Assembly: GCF_947492405.1 (NCBI RefSeq)
Contig: NZ_CANLMP010000004.1
Location: 186,001 to 250,000, forward strand
Source: an uncultured Aquimarina sp.
GTDB lineage: Bacteria; Bacteroidota; Bacteroidia; Flavobacteriales; Flavobacteriaceae
DNA: 64,000 bases
Direction: 5' to 3'
The notes under the pieces are model-generated. The model saw nothing but the letters and a program-made list of their open reading frames with translations, did not search any database and was not told where the DNA came from. Position numbers and translations under genes: made by a program. Position 1 is the stretch's first letter. Every line of letters begins with the position of its first letter. Positions 17,733 through 26,093 of this stretch are shown piece by piece.

Positions 17733-19637
17733 TTATTTACCCAAAGGGCAAAGCGTTAATATTCCGTTATCAAACTTAGTAGGTGTAAATCCCATTTTTC
17801 TTAAAAGTTGTTGCTCCTGGCTACTTAATAATGCTTTATAAGCGTCATCAATCACTCTTTTTCCTGCCTGAAATACATCATCCAACCACTTCTCCAGATC
17901 CTTTAACATCTTAGGAAAATCTTCAAGTTTTTTACGGATAAAAGCGATTAAAGATAAAAAGGTGTCCACACTCATCGTTATACCTCTTTTTACAGCTTTA
18001 TATACTCCATTAGCTAATGAAGTATAGGATTTTATCGCTAGTTGTAATGCCGTTCCTACGGTTTTTGCACCTCCGGTGAGAATCCCAAACACCACTTCTT
18101 CGACTATAAAACCAATCAGATACCCAATACCATATCCTAGCGAATCTCCTGTAATATTTACACTCGGCGGAGAACTTAAAAAGCGAAGAAACAATCGCCC
18201 CATAAACACAAAAGATGCCTTAATATTTTTGAGCGTAAACAACTTTACAGTAGTTTCCATAGCATTCTCAAACATCTCCATAAATAGACTAAATTGAGAA
18301 CTCGGATTTTCTAAGGTATTTTGCTGCGCATTATTTAACCCAACAACTGCTTTACAGATCAAACTGATGATATCAAAAATCCCTTTTATTACATCTACCA
18401 AACTATTGATAATCCCAACCAAAAAAGCATTGATAAAAACAAAAGAGCTTTTGATAAAACCAACAGCCTGACCTATGATATCTTTAATAAATCCTTTAGC
18501 TTCTTTTATAACATCAAACAACACACTAAGTCTTCTTTTGATATATTTTTTAAGCGAATCTATCTGTACAGCATCCACTCCACGCTGAACCTGTGTTTCC
18601 AATGCATTTAGAATTCTAATAAATTGAGTCAATCCCTGTTCGTCATCGGTATTCTCATTTGTTTTATCCGCAGCCTGAATCAAATCGAATCCTGGTAATA
18701 TAGGCGTGTACGTTTCAGATACTTTTCCATCTTTATCGTACGCTTTATAGTAATTTTCTCCAATCTTCAGGTTATTCTCGATCGCTTTAGAAACCTCATC
18801 CATCGCATCCGCAATCGTTCCCAAAGCAAAGTTTATAGGGATTTTACTGACTCGACTTCCCCAAAGCAGTGCCTTTCTTATAAAGTAAAAATTACTACTC
18901 TTGTCTTTCAAATGATCTTGTAACACTTCTAGAACTGCTCCACTGCTTACATCTAAGTCATAGACTTTTGCAAGCTTCGTAATATCTTTAAACGGAAGAT
19001 CAGCATTCTGTGAGATAGAACTACCCGAACGTATTCTAACTACAGAACCAAAAAGATTGTATGTATCATTTTTCTCTATAAACAATACAATTTCATTATC
19101 TAAAATATCTGTTGCTTTCTGATAAGCTCTTTCTAGTTTTACACCATCATTAGAGATAAAAAGAATGACAGATGTTTTTTTCTGATTCAATTCATCATTC
19201 AGTTCTGTAAGTCTTGGAGGAAATTTTGTTTTTCTTCCGGTTCTTTGAGCCGTTATTACTACCTCATCCAGCACATTGTTTTCTGGAATATGAACAAAAA
19301 ACTTAGCTTCAAATGAATAAACATCAAATTCTCTATTCAATTTATTTACTCTTCTTCGTTCTTCAGTATTCACAAAAACCTGTTGAGGAATCAGATAATC
19401 TTCTACCACTGTCGCAGGATATGTAGTTCCTGATTCTTGCAACTCGGCTTTATCCGAGTCTTCCAGCAATATAATTTCCTGATAAATTCCGAATCCTGTT
19501 TCGGCAGTATTGTCTTCGTCTAGTATCTCAATTTTATCATTGAAAACGGTAATATTTGGAAATGGCTGGTATTTTTTATCAAAATTCTTGACACCATATT
19601 CATATGCATACATACTTATTTTCTTTTGTATTAACAC
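17733..19637 (-). CDS. Unassigned large protein, candidate toxin carrier with hydrophobic middle
   Basis: 634 aa, family not recognised. The N-terminal ~250 residues are mixed alpha/beta with an N-VLDEVVITAQR segment. Residues ~370-430 are amphipathic/hydrophobic helices (FIKDIIGQAVGFIKSSFVFI). A Gly-rich hydrophobic stretch, GYGIGYLIGFIVEEVVFGIL (about 505-524), resembles pre-toxin or membrane-insertion regions. The C-terminal ~60 residues (LEKWLDDVFQAGKRVIDDAY, LLRKMGFTPTKFDNG) look like a connector that ends abruptly. The deaminase gene starts 12 nt later, so carrier and toxin may be a split version of one polymorphic toxin. Two in-frame ATGs near the start make either MLIQKK or MYAYEYG possible. 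Confidence 0.5.
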   Translation of the reverse strand: MLIQKKISMYAYEYGVKNFDKKYQPFPNITVFNDKIEILDEDNTAETGFGIYQEIILLEDSDKAELQESGTTYPATVVEDYLIPQQVFVNTEERRRVNKLNREFDVYSFEAKFFVHIPENNVLDEVVITAQRTGRKTKFPPRLTELNDELNQKKTSVILFISNDGVKLERAYQKATDILDNEIVLFIEKNDTYNLFGSVVRIRSGSSISQNADLPFKDITKLAKVYDLDVSSGAVLEVLQDHLKDKSSNFYFIRKALLWGSRVSKIPINFALGTIADAMDEVSKAIENNLKIGENYYKAYDKDGKVSETYTPILPGFDLIQAADKTNENTDDEQGLTQFIRILNALETQVQRGVDAVQIDSLKKYIKRRLSVLFDVIKEAKGFIKDIIGQAVGFIKSSFVFINAFLVGIINSLVDVIKGIFDIISLICKAVVGLNNAQQNTLENPSSQFSLFMEMFENAMETTVKLFTLKNIKASFVFMGRLFLRFLSSPPSVNITGDSLGYGIGYLIGFIVEEVVFGILTGGAKTVGTALQLAIKSYTSLANGVYKAVKRGITMSVDTFLSLIAFIRKKLEDFPKMLKDLEKWLDDVFQAGKRVIDDAYKALLSSQEQQLLRKMGFTPTKFDNGILTLCPLGK

Positions 19638-19647
19638 TTATTTTAAG

Positions 19648-19692
19648 GCATACAGTGTCCCCTAAGCCTTAATATGCGGGAACACTGTATGC
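19648..19692. repeat. Inverted repeat between the 1141-aa and 634-aa genes
   Basis: Arms GCATACAGTGT (19648-19658) and ACACTGTATGC (19682-19692) are perfect complements, separated by 23 nt. No U-tract follows on the minus strand. It may be an mRNA processing or attenuation stem that sets the ratio of the two proteins, or a regulator site; the arms contain the same ACAG/CTGT words as the repressor region. Confidence 0.5.
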
Positions 19693-19753
19693 AGTGAATT
19701 ACAAACCGTTTTTCATGTTTTACAACTCACCTTTTCCTTATATTTAAATGAAA

Positions 19754-22700
19754 TTATGATACTGCTGTATCTCCGACGGTGTCGGATCCAATACCAACTT
19801 TATCGGTAGACTCATCACTGCCGCCAATCAATTCATCAGTTTGCTGGATTGGATTAAGATCCGAATCAAACTGAGACCAGTCTGCACAATCAGAATCACA
19901 AGGCAATCCTTCTACATTAAGACCAATTGATCCTGCCTGAATAACTGTTAGAGAAGTAGGAACACGAGTCTCCCAAGTTTCTTCTACTACACTTTCTGGG
20001 TTCTGAAGTTCTTCTACAATAGAAACGAATTCTTCATCATCAATCGTTGGCACTTGACCACCGTTCCAGATCTGACCTGTAGCCAAATACCAGTTTACCA
20101 TTTCTTCGAACCCGGGACGTACTGTGATGATTACTCTGGCCATCCCACTTTGCAAGAAAGCTTTAAATAACGGGTCATTATTCTCTACAATATATTTACT
20201 ACTCCATTTAGATTTTGAAGCCCAGTAAAACGGATAAAACTGGTAACTCATAATATCCCATTCAAAAGCTTGTTCAAAAAACTTAACTTTTGCTGCATAT
20301 GAATCTAATCTATCGTTTGTATGATCCGGTCTGATTTCTCCTAGTTTATTTCTTTCCAAAATCATGTCTTTGCCAATATTTTCATTACCTAGCAAATACG
20401 TAATACAGTTTTTACGAAGTACCGTTTTCTCTATTTGACGATAGAACCCTGGATTGGTTTTAAAAGTTTCATCTTGTAATTTTCTTTGCTCAGCAATTTT
20501 TTCTTCATATTCAGCCAATTTGGTCTCATAAGCTTCAATAATTGTATTAAAAGATTGTTGCTGCCATTCTTTAAGCGCCTTATCAGTTAAATCGCAATGT
20601 GCTACTACATTAATACGAACTCCCCCAACATCTGCACCAGAGACAGAAACTGCCAATTCCTTTTCAATACCTCCAAGAGAAAAACTTCGTTTTTCATCCC
20701 AGCTTGCTCCTCCTTTTGAGAAATGGTAATCTCCAACTGAAACCGTAGCATATGTATATTCTATACCTTTTGGAACAAAAACAAATCCTGCATCCATATT
20801 AGCATAAGTAGCTTTATACCCGTCTGGAATTCTCATATTAAAGTTGCTCGCACCTGGATAATTATGGGCACTCATATAAGTATTCCCGTTTACGCTAAAA
20901 GATTCAGAAACTTTTATTCTTCTAGAAATGCTATCTACCTCTGCATTATAAATTCCAGCCCAATGTGATACTGTACTATCATTTACCTTTGTTGGATTAG
21001 AAAGATTAAACGAACTCGACACTCTTGGATCTACTGGTTTTATTAACACTTCTGCATCAATATCTCCTTTTAATCTCACTACCTCATCATGAAAAGCAGC
21101 AGGCTCAGGAATCATAAATTCATACATTAATCTCTTACCGTAGTTTAGTATGCTATTGTTATAAATTTTATCTACCCAACGATATACCCCTGAGATATGC
21201 TTGTCTCCTTTACGATTATCAAATCCATGTGAACTATTTTCTTCATATTCTTCGATTACCTTTGTCACACGTTCTTCTCGTACTTTTTGCACTACGCGAT
21301 CTAATGCTCTTTCTGTTAATTCTTTTGCTTGGCTTACTGCTTGAAGATTTGATTCTTCTTTACTAGTATTATTAGCATAACTCACATTGGCGTTGGCACT
21401 AAATCCGGCATTAGAATACGACACTCCAGCCGCTGCAGCAAAGGATTGGTCTTTAGCAATTATACTTGCTACCTCTTGATTCATCTCAAAACGCCCAGTA
21501 GAGGTTGTTTCCGTTAAGGTTTCCGTTTCTTGCTCCGTGGATGTAGTCAAAGTATCTTCTTGTCTACGCAATCTTCTGGTAGATTTTTCTTTATACTCAC
21601 GCGCCATAATATTCTCGATATGAGAGACTTCTCCTGGAACATAACAACACACTTCCTGCTCTACTTTACGATAATCTGCTATTCCTAAACGTTGAATTCC
21701 AAAACCAGTAGGCGCTTCATCGTCAGAACTTCCTGGATTACCTCCAGAAACTAATGTCAATGCTCCAGTAGAACATCCATTGGTACTAAACCCAGGAATA
21801 TTGAATTTGTACTTAGCTCCATTAGAGAATGTAATATCACCCTTAAATCGTGCAATTGGTTTATTAATTATGATCCCTTTTGATAAAATAAGAGATATAC
21901 TATTGTTAAATTTCCTTTGCGTAAAAGCTCCATTGGTATTATTCGTGCCGTCTGCAAAGTTTACGTGATACAAAGTACTTGCTACATCAAGACTCGAATC
22001 TGGAACTTTTATGGTCATTATAATCGAATATCGATTAGATTCAATCTGTCCCAAAGTACAGCAACTATACGTAAACGCACTTCCATCAGAAACTCCCAAT
22101 ACCGGAAACGTTGCTCCCAACACGTTTATTTGCTTTGTTCCTAATTCAGTATTCTCAGAGATAAGCTCATTGTTCTCCTTGATTTTTTCAGAGACCATTT
22201 CCTTTACTTCTGCCAGAGAATCTATTAGGAAATTCGTACTTAAAGAATTTACATAAGACTTTGTGTTATCACCTAACAAACTAAGAACCTTAGGGTCTTC
22301 TAACTCATTTGTTGGAATAAAATCATATTCTGGAAGTTTTAAATTCTCATATTTTTGAATAGCTATATTATTACCTGTATTAGAATCTTCTATCACTTTA
22401 TCAACAATAGTAGCATCAGCATAAGCTTTCTGTATCTGGCCATCATATTTTTTTTGATAAGATTCCTGTGCTTTTTGATTTTCTTTAATATAGAGGATTT
22501 CTGCACGCTCCACCTCTGCAAGAATAGCATTTAGCTCATCATTTTTCTCCGTAGCTATTGCAATATTCATTTCTTTCTGAAAATCTTTTGCCATTACAGG
22601 CTGATCAGGTCTAGGGTCTATCGGACTCGAACCTTGATCGAATAAAGATTTATCAATAACAACTCTGGTTTGAGCTAATTTTCTATAAGCTTCATCTGTT

Positions 22701-23179
22701 TTTTCTAATCTAACAGACTTTTTTACAAAATAGTCCGCTACAATTAATGACAACAACAAATCTCTTAAATAAGGAGATCCTTCTGTTAAAATACTGCTAT
22801 GTAAATCATCCCATATCTGTAATAACTGTCCATTCGTAAGCACTTCTCCATCCACATCTGCTATTTTAGCATCAGTTTCTGCAACTGTTAACTTTGTTCT
22901 ATTTGCAATTAACCACCTAGCAAAGTCTGCTAAATCTGGTACATCATTCTTAAGATCATCAATAGAAGTGTATTTCGGAACATACGTTGTTACCGCTTCA
23001 GCAAGAGCACTAGTAGCCATCTCAATAGAATCTGAAGATCTAGCCGCTGAGATAATTACGCTATCATTAGAAACGGATGGGTAACTAATAAATCCATTTG
23101 CTTTTTCTTGATCCCCGATTAATTCTGGAGAACGCATGGTTACAAATCTGTATAATGTGTTCTTAATGTTTTGACTCAT
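19754..23179 (-). CDS. 1141-aa protein of unknown function in repressor-controlled island
   Basis: Family not recognised. No signal peptide or transmembrane helix. The N-terminal ~360 residues are helical with long charged stretches (EKNDELNAILAEVERAEILY). A beta-rich part with CC pairs (YSCCTLGQIE, EVCCYVPGEVSHIENIMARE) follows. Residues ~540-660 are Ser/Thr/Glu-rich then coiled-coil-like (TLTTSTEQETETLTETTSTG, RVVQKVREERVTKVIEEYEE). The C-terminal third again mixes beta and helices and ends acidic. Size, lack of signal and position behind a CI-like repressor suggest a cytoplasmically assembled particle or delivery component, but this is inference. Cotranscribed with a 51-aa HTH gene 2 nt upstream. 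Confidence 0.55.
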   Translation of the reverse strand: MSQNIKNTLYRFVTMRSPELIGDQEKANGFISYPSVSNDSVIISAARSSDSIEMATSALAEAVTTYVPKYTSIDDLKNDVPDLADFARWLIANRTKLTVAETDAKIADVDGEVLTNGQLLQIWDDLHSSILTEGSPYLRDLLLSLIVADYFVKKSVRLEKTDEAYRKLAQTRVVIDKSLFDQGSSPIDPRPDQPVMAKDFQKEMNIAIATEKNDELNAILAEVERAEILYIKENQKAQESYQKKYDGQIQKAYADATIVDKVIEDSNTGNNIAIQKYENLKLPEYDFIPTNELEDPKVLSLLGDNTKSYVNSLSTNFLIDSLAEVKEMVSEKIKENNELISENTELGTKQINVLGATFPVLGVSDGSAFTYSCCTLGQIESNRYSIIMTIKVPDSSLDVASTLYHVNFADGTNNTNGAFTQRKFNNSISLILSKGIIINKPIARFKGDITFSNGAKYKFNIPGFSTNGCSTGALTLVSGGNPGSSDDEAPTGFGIQRLGIADYRKVEQEVCCYVPGEVSHIENIMAREYKEKSTRRLRRQEDTLTTSTEQETETLTETTSTGRFEMNQEVASIIAKDQSFAAAAGVSYSNAGFSANANVSYANNTSKEESNLQAVSQAKELTERALDRVVQKVREERVTKVIEEYEENSSHGFDNRKGDKHISGVYRWVDKIYNNSILNYGKRLMYEFMIPEPAAFHDEVVRLKGDIDAEVLIKPVDPRVSSSFNLSNPTKVNDSTVSHWAGIYNAEVDSISRRIKVSESFSVNGNTYMSAHNYPGASNFNMRIPDGYKATYANMDAGFVFVPKGIEYTYATVSVGDYHFSKGGASWDEKRSFSLGGIEKELAVSVSGADVGGVRINVVAHCDLTDKALKEWQQQSFNTIIEAYETKLAEYEEKIAEQRKLQDETFKTNPGFYRQIEKTVLRKNCITYLLGNENIGKDMILERNKLGEIRPDHTNDRLDSYAAKVKFFEQAFEWDIMSYQFYPFYWASKSKWSSKYIVENNDPLFKAFLQSGMARVIITVRPGFEEMVNWYLATGQIWNGGQVPTIDDEEFVSIVEELQNPESVVEETWETRVPTSLTVIQAGSIGLNVEGLPCDSDCADWSQFDSDLNPIQQTDELIGGSDESTDKVGIGSDTVGDTAVS

Positions 23180-23181
23180 GT

Positions 23182-23337
23182 TTAGTCTTTTAAAATGTTA
23201 TAAATTGTTTTTTCTGAAATGAAGAGCTGATCTATCAACTCTTCGACAATGACTTTCATTTGTTTTTCTGAATTGTTTTCGACATAATTCTGAACAAACT
23301 GTTTACGCTTTTCTAATAACAGTCTACTTCGTTGCAT
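23182..23337 (-). CDS. 51-aa HTH-like small protein heading the toxin cluster
   Basis: Short gene starting MQRSRLLLEKRKQFVQNYVE and ending ISEKTIYNILKD. The C-terminal half reads as a helix-turn-helix (IVEELIDQLFISEKTIYNIL). An AAGGA ribosome-binding site precedes the ATG by 4 nt, and the stop is 2 nt before the start of the 1141-aa gene, so translation is probably coupled. It could be a small activator or antirepressor of the cluster. Too short for family assignment; real on the basis of RBS, spacing and fold pattern. Confidence 0.65.
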   Translation of the reverse strand: MQRSRLLLEKRKQFVQNYVENNSEKQMKVIVEELIDQLFISEKTIYNILKD

Positions 23338-23523
23338 AGGTCCTTTTTAATTTTAAATTAGACACAGAAATACCACCCTATTCAAACTTTTGTTTGAATA
23401 GTTAACCGTCTAAAGTGATTTTAGCACGACGTCTTATACTAGTTCACCTGAAAATGTTGCAATAGAAATAACACAAATGTTTGATTATGAATTCTTTTTC
23501 GTACTTTAGCAACTAATTACAGT

Positions 23524-23584
23524 ACAAATATACAACATTTTACAGAAAATAACAACAAAATACAGAAATATTCTGTAAAATGTT
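23524..23584. promoter_or_regulatory. Operator/promoter region between CI-like repressor and toxin cluster
   Basis: A perfect dyad TACAGAA-ATA-TTCTGTA lies at 23561-23577. Its right half is also the partner of a longer 14-nt arm: AACATTTTACAGAA (23534-23547) with TTCTGTAAAATGTT (23571-23584). There are thus three TACAGAA half-sites in 45 bp. A minus-strand -7 box TATATTTG (23524-23531), with a TTG about 21 nt upstream, sits against the sites. This is the expected layout for a CI/LexA-type repressor that shuts off the leftward cluster and possibly its own gene. Confidence 0.7.
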
Positions 23585-23628
23585 TAAATTTATTTTCATC
23601 ATATGTTTTTAACTAAAAAAATTAAAAA

Positions 23629-24432
23629 ATGGTAGCGATAGATGAAAAAATTAGGGAAATAATAGATTTTTTTGGCTTAAACAATCATTCTTTTGCTAAA
23701 CGAATAGGAGTAACAAGCACAACAATAGATAGCATTACTACGGGAAGACTACAATCTGATGGTTCTAGAAAACGAACTAAACCCGGATATGATTTACTGG
23801 AACGTATTATCGATGAATTCGATATTGATCCAGAGTACCTTTTTGGAAAAAGCAAGGAATTATTGAAACAAAAACACCAAGAAACTCAAACATATGGTGG
23901 AATCCCACAAGTAGTTGCTGTAAATCAAGAAGGCGATGAAAATGTAGTATATGTTCCCATCAAAGCAAGAGCCGGATATCTGGATGGATATGGAGATACC
24001 GAATTTATAGAAACCTTACCTTCTTTTAATATGCCACATCTAACTAATGGTACCTTTAGATGTTTTGAAGTACAAGGGAATTCTATGGTGCGTACTTTTT
24101 TTGATGGAGATTTGGTTTTTGGCAAATATGTAGAGGATTTGAATGATATTAAGGATGGACGCATCTATGTTATTGTAAGTAAAAATGATGGTATCGTATT
24201 AAAAAGAATTATTAATAGAATCGAGGAACGAGGAAAGCTCATTCTTAAATCCGACAACAAAGATGGTAATTACCCAACCTATACCATCAATTCAGAAGAA
24301 ATCATGGAAGCTTGGTATGTTACAATGTTTGCTTCTAAACAAATGCCGGAACCAGTTGATGTATATGATCGTTTGCATGATTTAGAAACCAAAATCGTTA
24401 TACTAGAAGAAGAACTGAGAAGAAATAATTAG
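23629..24432 (+). CDS. CI/LexA-like repressor: HTH plus S24 peptidase domain
   Basis: 267 aa. An N-terminal Xre HTH (NNHSFAKRIGVTSTTIDSIT, about residues 18-37) is followed by a linker and a C-terminal S24/LexA-type domain. That domain has an Ala-Gly site in KARAGYLDG, the catalytic Ser in VQGNSMVRTFFDGD (about residue 154) and Lys in IVLKRIINR (about 191). The C-terminal tail is coiled (LHDLETKIVILEEELRR). Such repressors self-cleave or release DNA on damage signals. It is divergent from the 51-aa/1141-aa/toxin cluster with clear dyad operators between, so the cluster is probably SOS- or stress-inducible. Confidence 0.88.
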   Translation: MVAIDEKIREIIDFFGLNNHSFAKRIGVTSTTIDSITTGRLQSDGSRKRTKPGYDLLERIIDEFDIDPEYLFGKSKELLKQKHQETQTYGGIPQVVAVNQEGDENVVYVPIKARAGYLDGYGDTEFIETLPSFNMPHLTNGTFRCFEVQGNSMVRTFFDGDLVFGKYVEDLNDIKDGRIYVIVSKNDGIVLKRIINRIEERGKLILKSDNKDGNYPTYTINSEEIMEAWYVTMFASKQMPEPVDVYDRLHDLETKIVILEEELRRNN

Positions 24433-24436
24433 ATAA

Positions 24437-24472
24437 AGATCGGGCATAACCAATATAGTTATTACCCGATCT
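24437..24472 (+). terminator. Likely terminator after the repressor gene
   Basis: AGATCGGG (24437-24444) pairs with CCCGATCT (24465-24472), with an inner ATAAC/GTTAT stem. The T-run is weak, so it may be a Rho-independent terminator of low efficiency. Confidence 0.5.
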
Positions 24473-24627
24473 CACGTAAAAAAACCTCACAATAAAGCTT
24501 TTGTACTTATGTATCTATCCTAACCTTTAGTGTTACTAAATACCAATAGGTAAACATTATAATATATATATTTATGGAATGTTTTTTGATGCTATAAACA
24601 AACTAATTGAACAACTAATTTTCTAGT

Positions 24628-25047
24628 ATGAGAAATTCTAAACTTCTATTTTTTATTATATCATTTACTTTTATCGGTTCCTTGTGTTCTCAATCCATAC
24701 AAACACCATCCTTAAGTTATAAGAAGAAAACTAAAACATTGATCATAGACTCTATTCCAGTTACCACTCCTACTAGTTATCGTTTAACCGGGATTAGCAA
24801 AAATGATTATGACCATAGGCTACTCTTAGGAACTGTAATAGTATCAGACTATCCATCTTTTGGAATTTCGAGAGCGCGCCCATTCTTGGTTATAAGAAAC
24901 AACGCTTTTACTCATAAATCCCTTTTTGATCCAGTTGTACAAATTTCATTGAGGCAACAATCTTGGGACAATCCTTTTGGAATTGATTCGCTTGGAGCTG
25001 GGGTAATAGTGGGCAGCTTACAACTTATATCTAGTATTTTTAACTAA
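24628..25047 (+). CDS. Small secreted hypothetical protein
   Basis: 139 aa, family not recognised. The N-terminus MRNSKLLFFIISFTFIGSLC then SQS is a good signal peptide. The mature part is short and beta-prone (KKTKTLIIDSIPVTTPTSY) and ends in a Gly-rich hydrophobic stretch (GIDSLGAGVIVGSLQLISS) that might insert in a membrane. No sorting domain. It is a single gene between the repressor and the GSCFA gene. Confidence 0.5.
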   Translation: MRNSKLLFFIISFTFIGSLCSQSIQTPSLSYKKKTKTLIIDSIPVTTPTSYRLTGISKNDYDHRLLLGTVIVSDYPSFGISRARPFLVIRNNAFTHKSLFDPVVQISLRQQSWDNPFGIDSLGAGVIVGSLQLISSIFN

Positions 25048-25089
25048 AAATGTCTTCATTCAAGTTAAAAATTTTAAATAAGAAAAATT

Positions 25090-26037
25090 CTAAAATTTGA
25101 TAAAAGAGTATTCTTGTTGAAGTTCACGCTTTTTATGTTCTAAATTTTGCAGAAAAGAAAGATGTTGCTTGCTTTTTGGATTAAATGGCCTATGGGCTAT
25201 TGCATTTTGGATTTCCTTAACTCTATGCATCGTTTTTAATGCTTCTTCGGAAATCCAAGTTTGTTTAAAATATTCCCATATATAATCAATAGCAACCCGA
25301 TTCGGATGAATCATATCCGTATCATAAAATCTATAATCTCTTAGTTCATCCATCATAATTTCATAAGAAGGAAAATAACCGCAGTTATTATCAGAAGTTA
25401 TTGCTTTATGCACGGCAGCAATCAGGTGTGATTTACTTAGATTATTTTCTACAAAACCATCTTTGCTATGCCTAACTGGAGATACGGTGAATATAATCTT
25501 TACGGTTGGATTTAGACTTCTAATCAGACCAATACTATTTTGCAAACACTGACCCACTTCCTCTGCAGACAATAATTCTTTAACAAACTCCTTTTGTGGT
25601 ACTTTATGACAATTTGCAACCACCATATCTAGTGCCTGTAAACGATATACCCAAGCCGTACCTAATGTAATACAGATATGGGTAGCGGATTTAATCTTCT
25701 GATGCGCATGAGCCAAGGATTCATTTAGAGATTGCAACAACTGTTTCTGATCTGGATGACTTAACTTAGAATGTGCATCAAAACAATGCCATTGTTCATT
25801 ATGATAAAACAAATCAGTTTCAGTATATTTTTCTTTCTGAGTAGCCATCCAAAGAAAAGTTTCAATTGCTTTCGGATGAAAAAGTATTCCAAAAGGGTTG
25901 ATCAAGGTTTTGAACTTAAAATACTCAAACTTTTCTCCGATATTTTCAGCAAAGCAAGATCCTAACAATAATAAATCAGCATCGTAATCTATTTTAGGTT
26001 GCTGAGGTTTTAAGGGTATTTTGGTTTGTAGAATCAT
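25090..26037 (-). CDS. GSCFA-family protein
   Basis: 315 aa from the start used here. GSCFA proteins have an SGNH-hydrolase-like fold and unproven function in Bacteroidota. The signature LLLGSCFAENIGEKF is near residue 25. Other conserved parts are LINPFGILFHP, ITLGTAWVYR, IFTVSPVRH and DMIHPNRVAIDYIWEYF, which would supply Ser, Asp and His. An upstream in-frame ATG gives 10 more residues (MWEKLRGYKS), but MILQTKIPLKPQQPKIDYDA is the usual beginning. It is followed 3' to 5' by alaS on the same strand after a 56-nt gap. Confidence 0.88.
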   Translation of the reverse strand: MILQTKIPLKPQQPKIDYDADLLLLGSCFAENIGEKFEYFKFKTLINPFGILFHPKAIETFLWMATQKEKYTETDLFYHNEQWHCFDAHSKLSHPDQKQLLQSLNESLAHAHQKIKSATHICITLGTAWVYRLQALDMVVANCHKVPQKEFVKELLSAEEVGQCLQNSIGLIRSLNPTVKIIFTVSPVRHSKDGFVENNLSKSHLIAAVHKAITSDNNCGYFPSYEIMMDELRDYRFYDTDMIHPNRVAIDYIWEYFKQTWISEEALKTMHRVKEIQNAIAHRPFNPKSKQHLSFLQNLEHKKRELQQEYSFIKF

Positions 26038-26093
26038 TGACTTATAACCCCTTAACTTCTCCCACAAAGGAGTGCTAAGGGATATCTTTTTAG

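Noticed and set aside
9552..24432. Complete prophage or contractile tailocin
   Set aside because: Only lysis, fibre-like and repressor genes were found; no integrase, terminase, portal, capsid, sheath, tube or baseplate gene was recognised.
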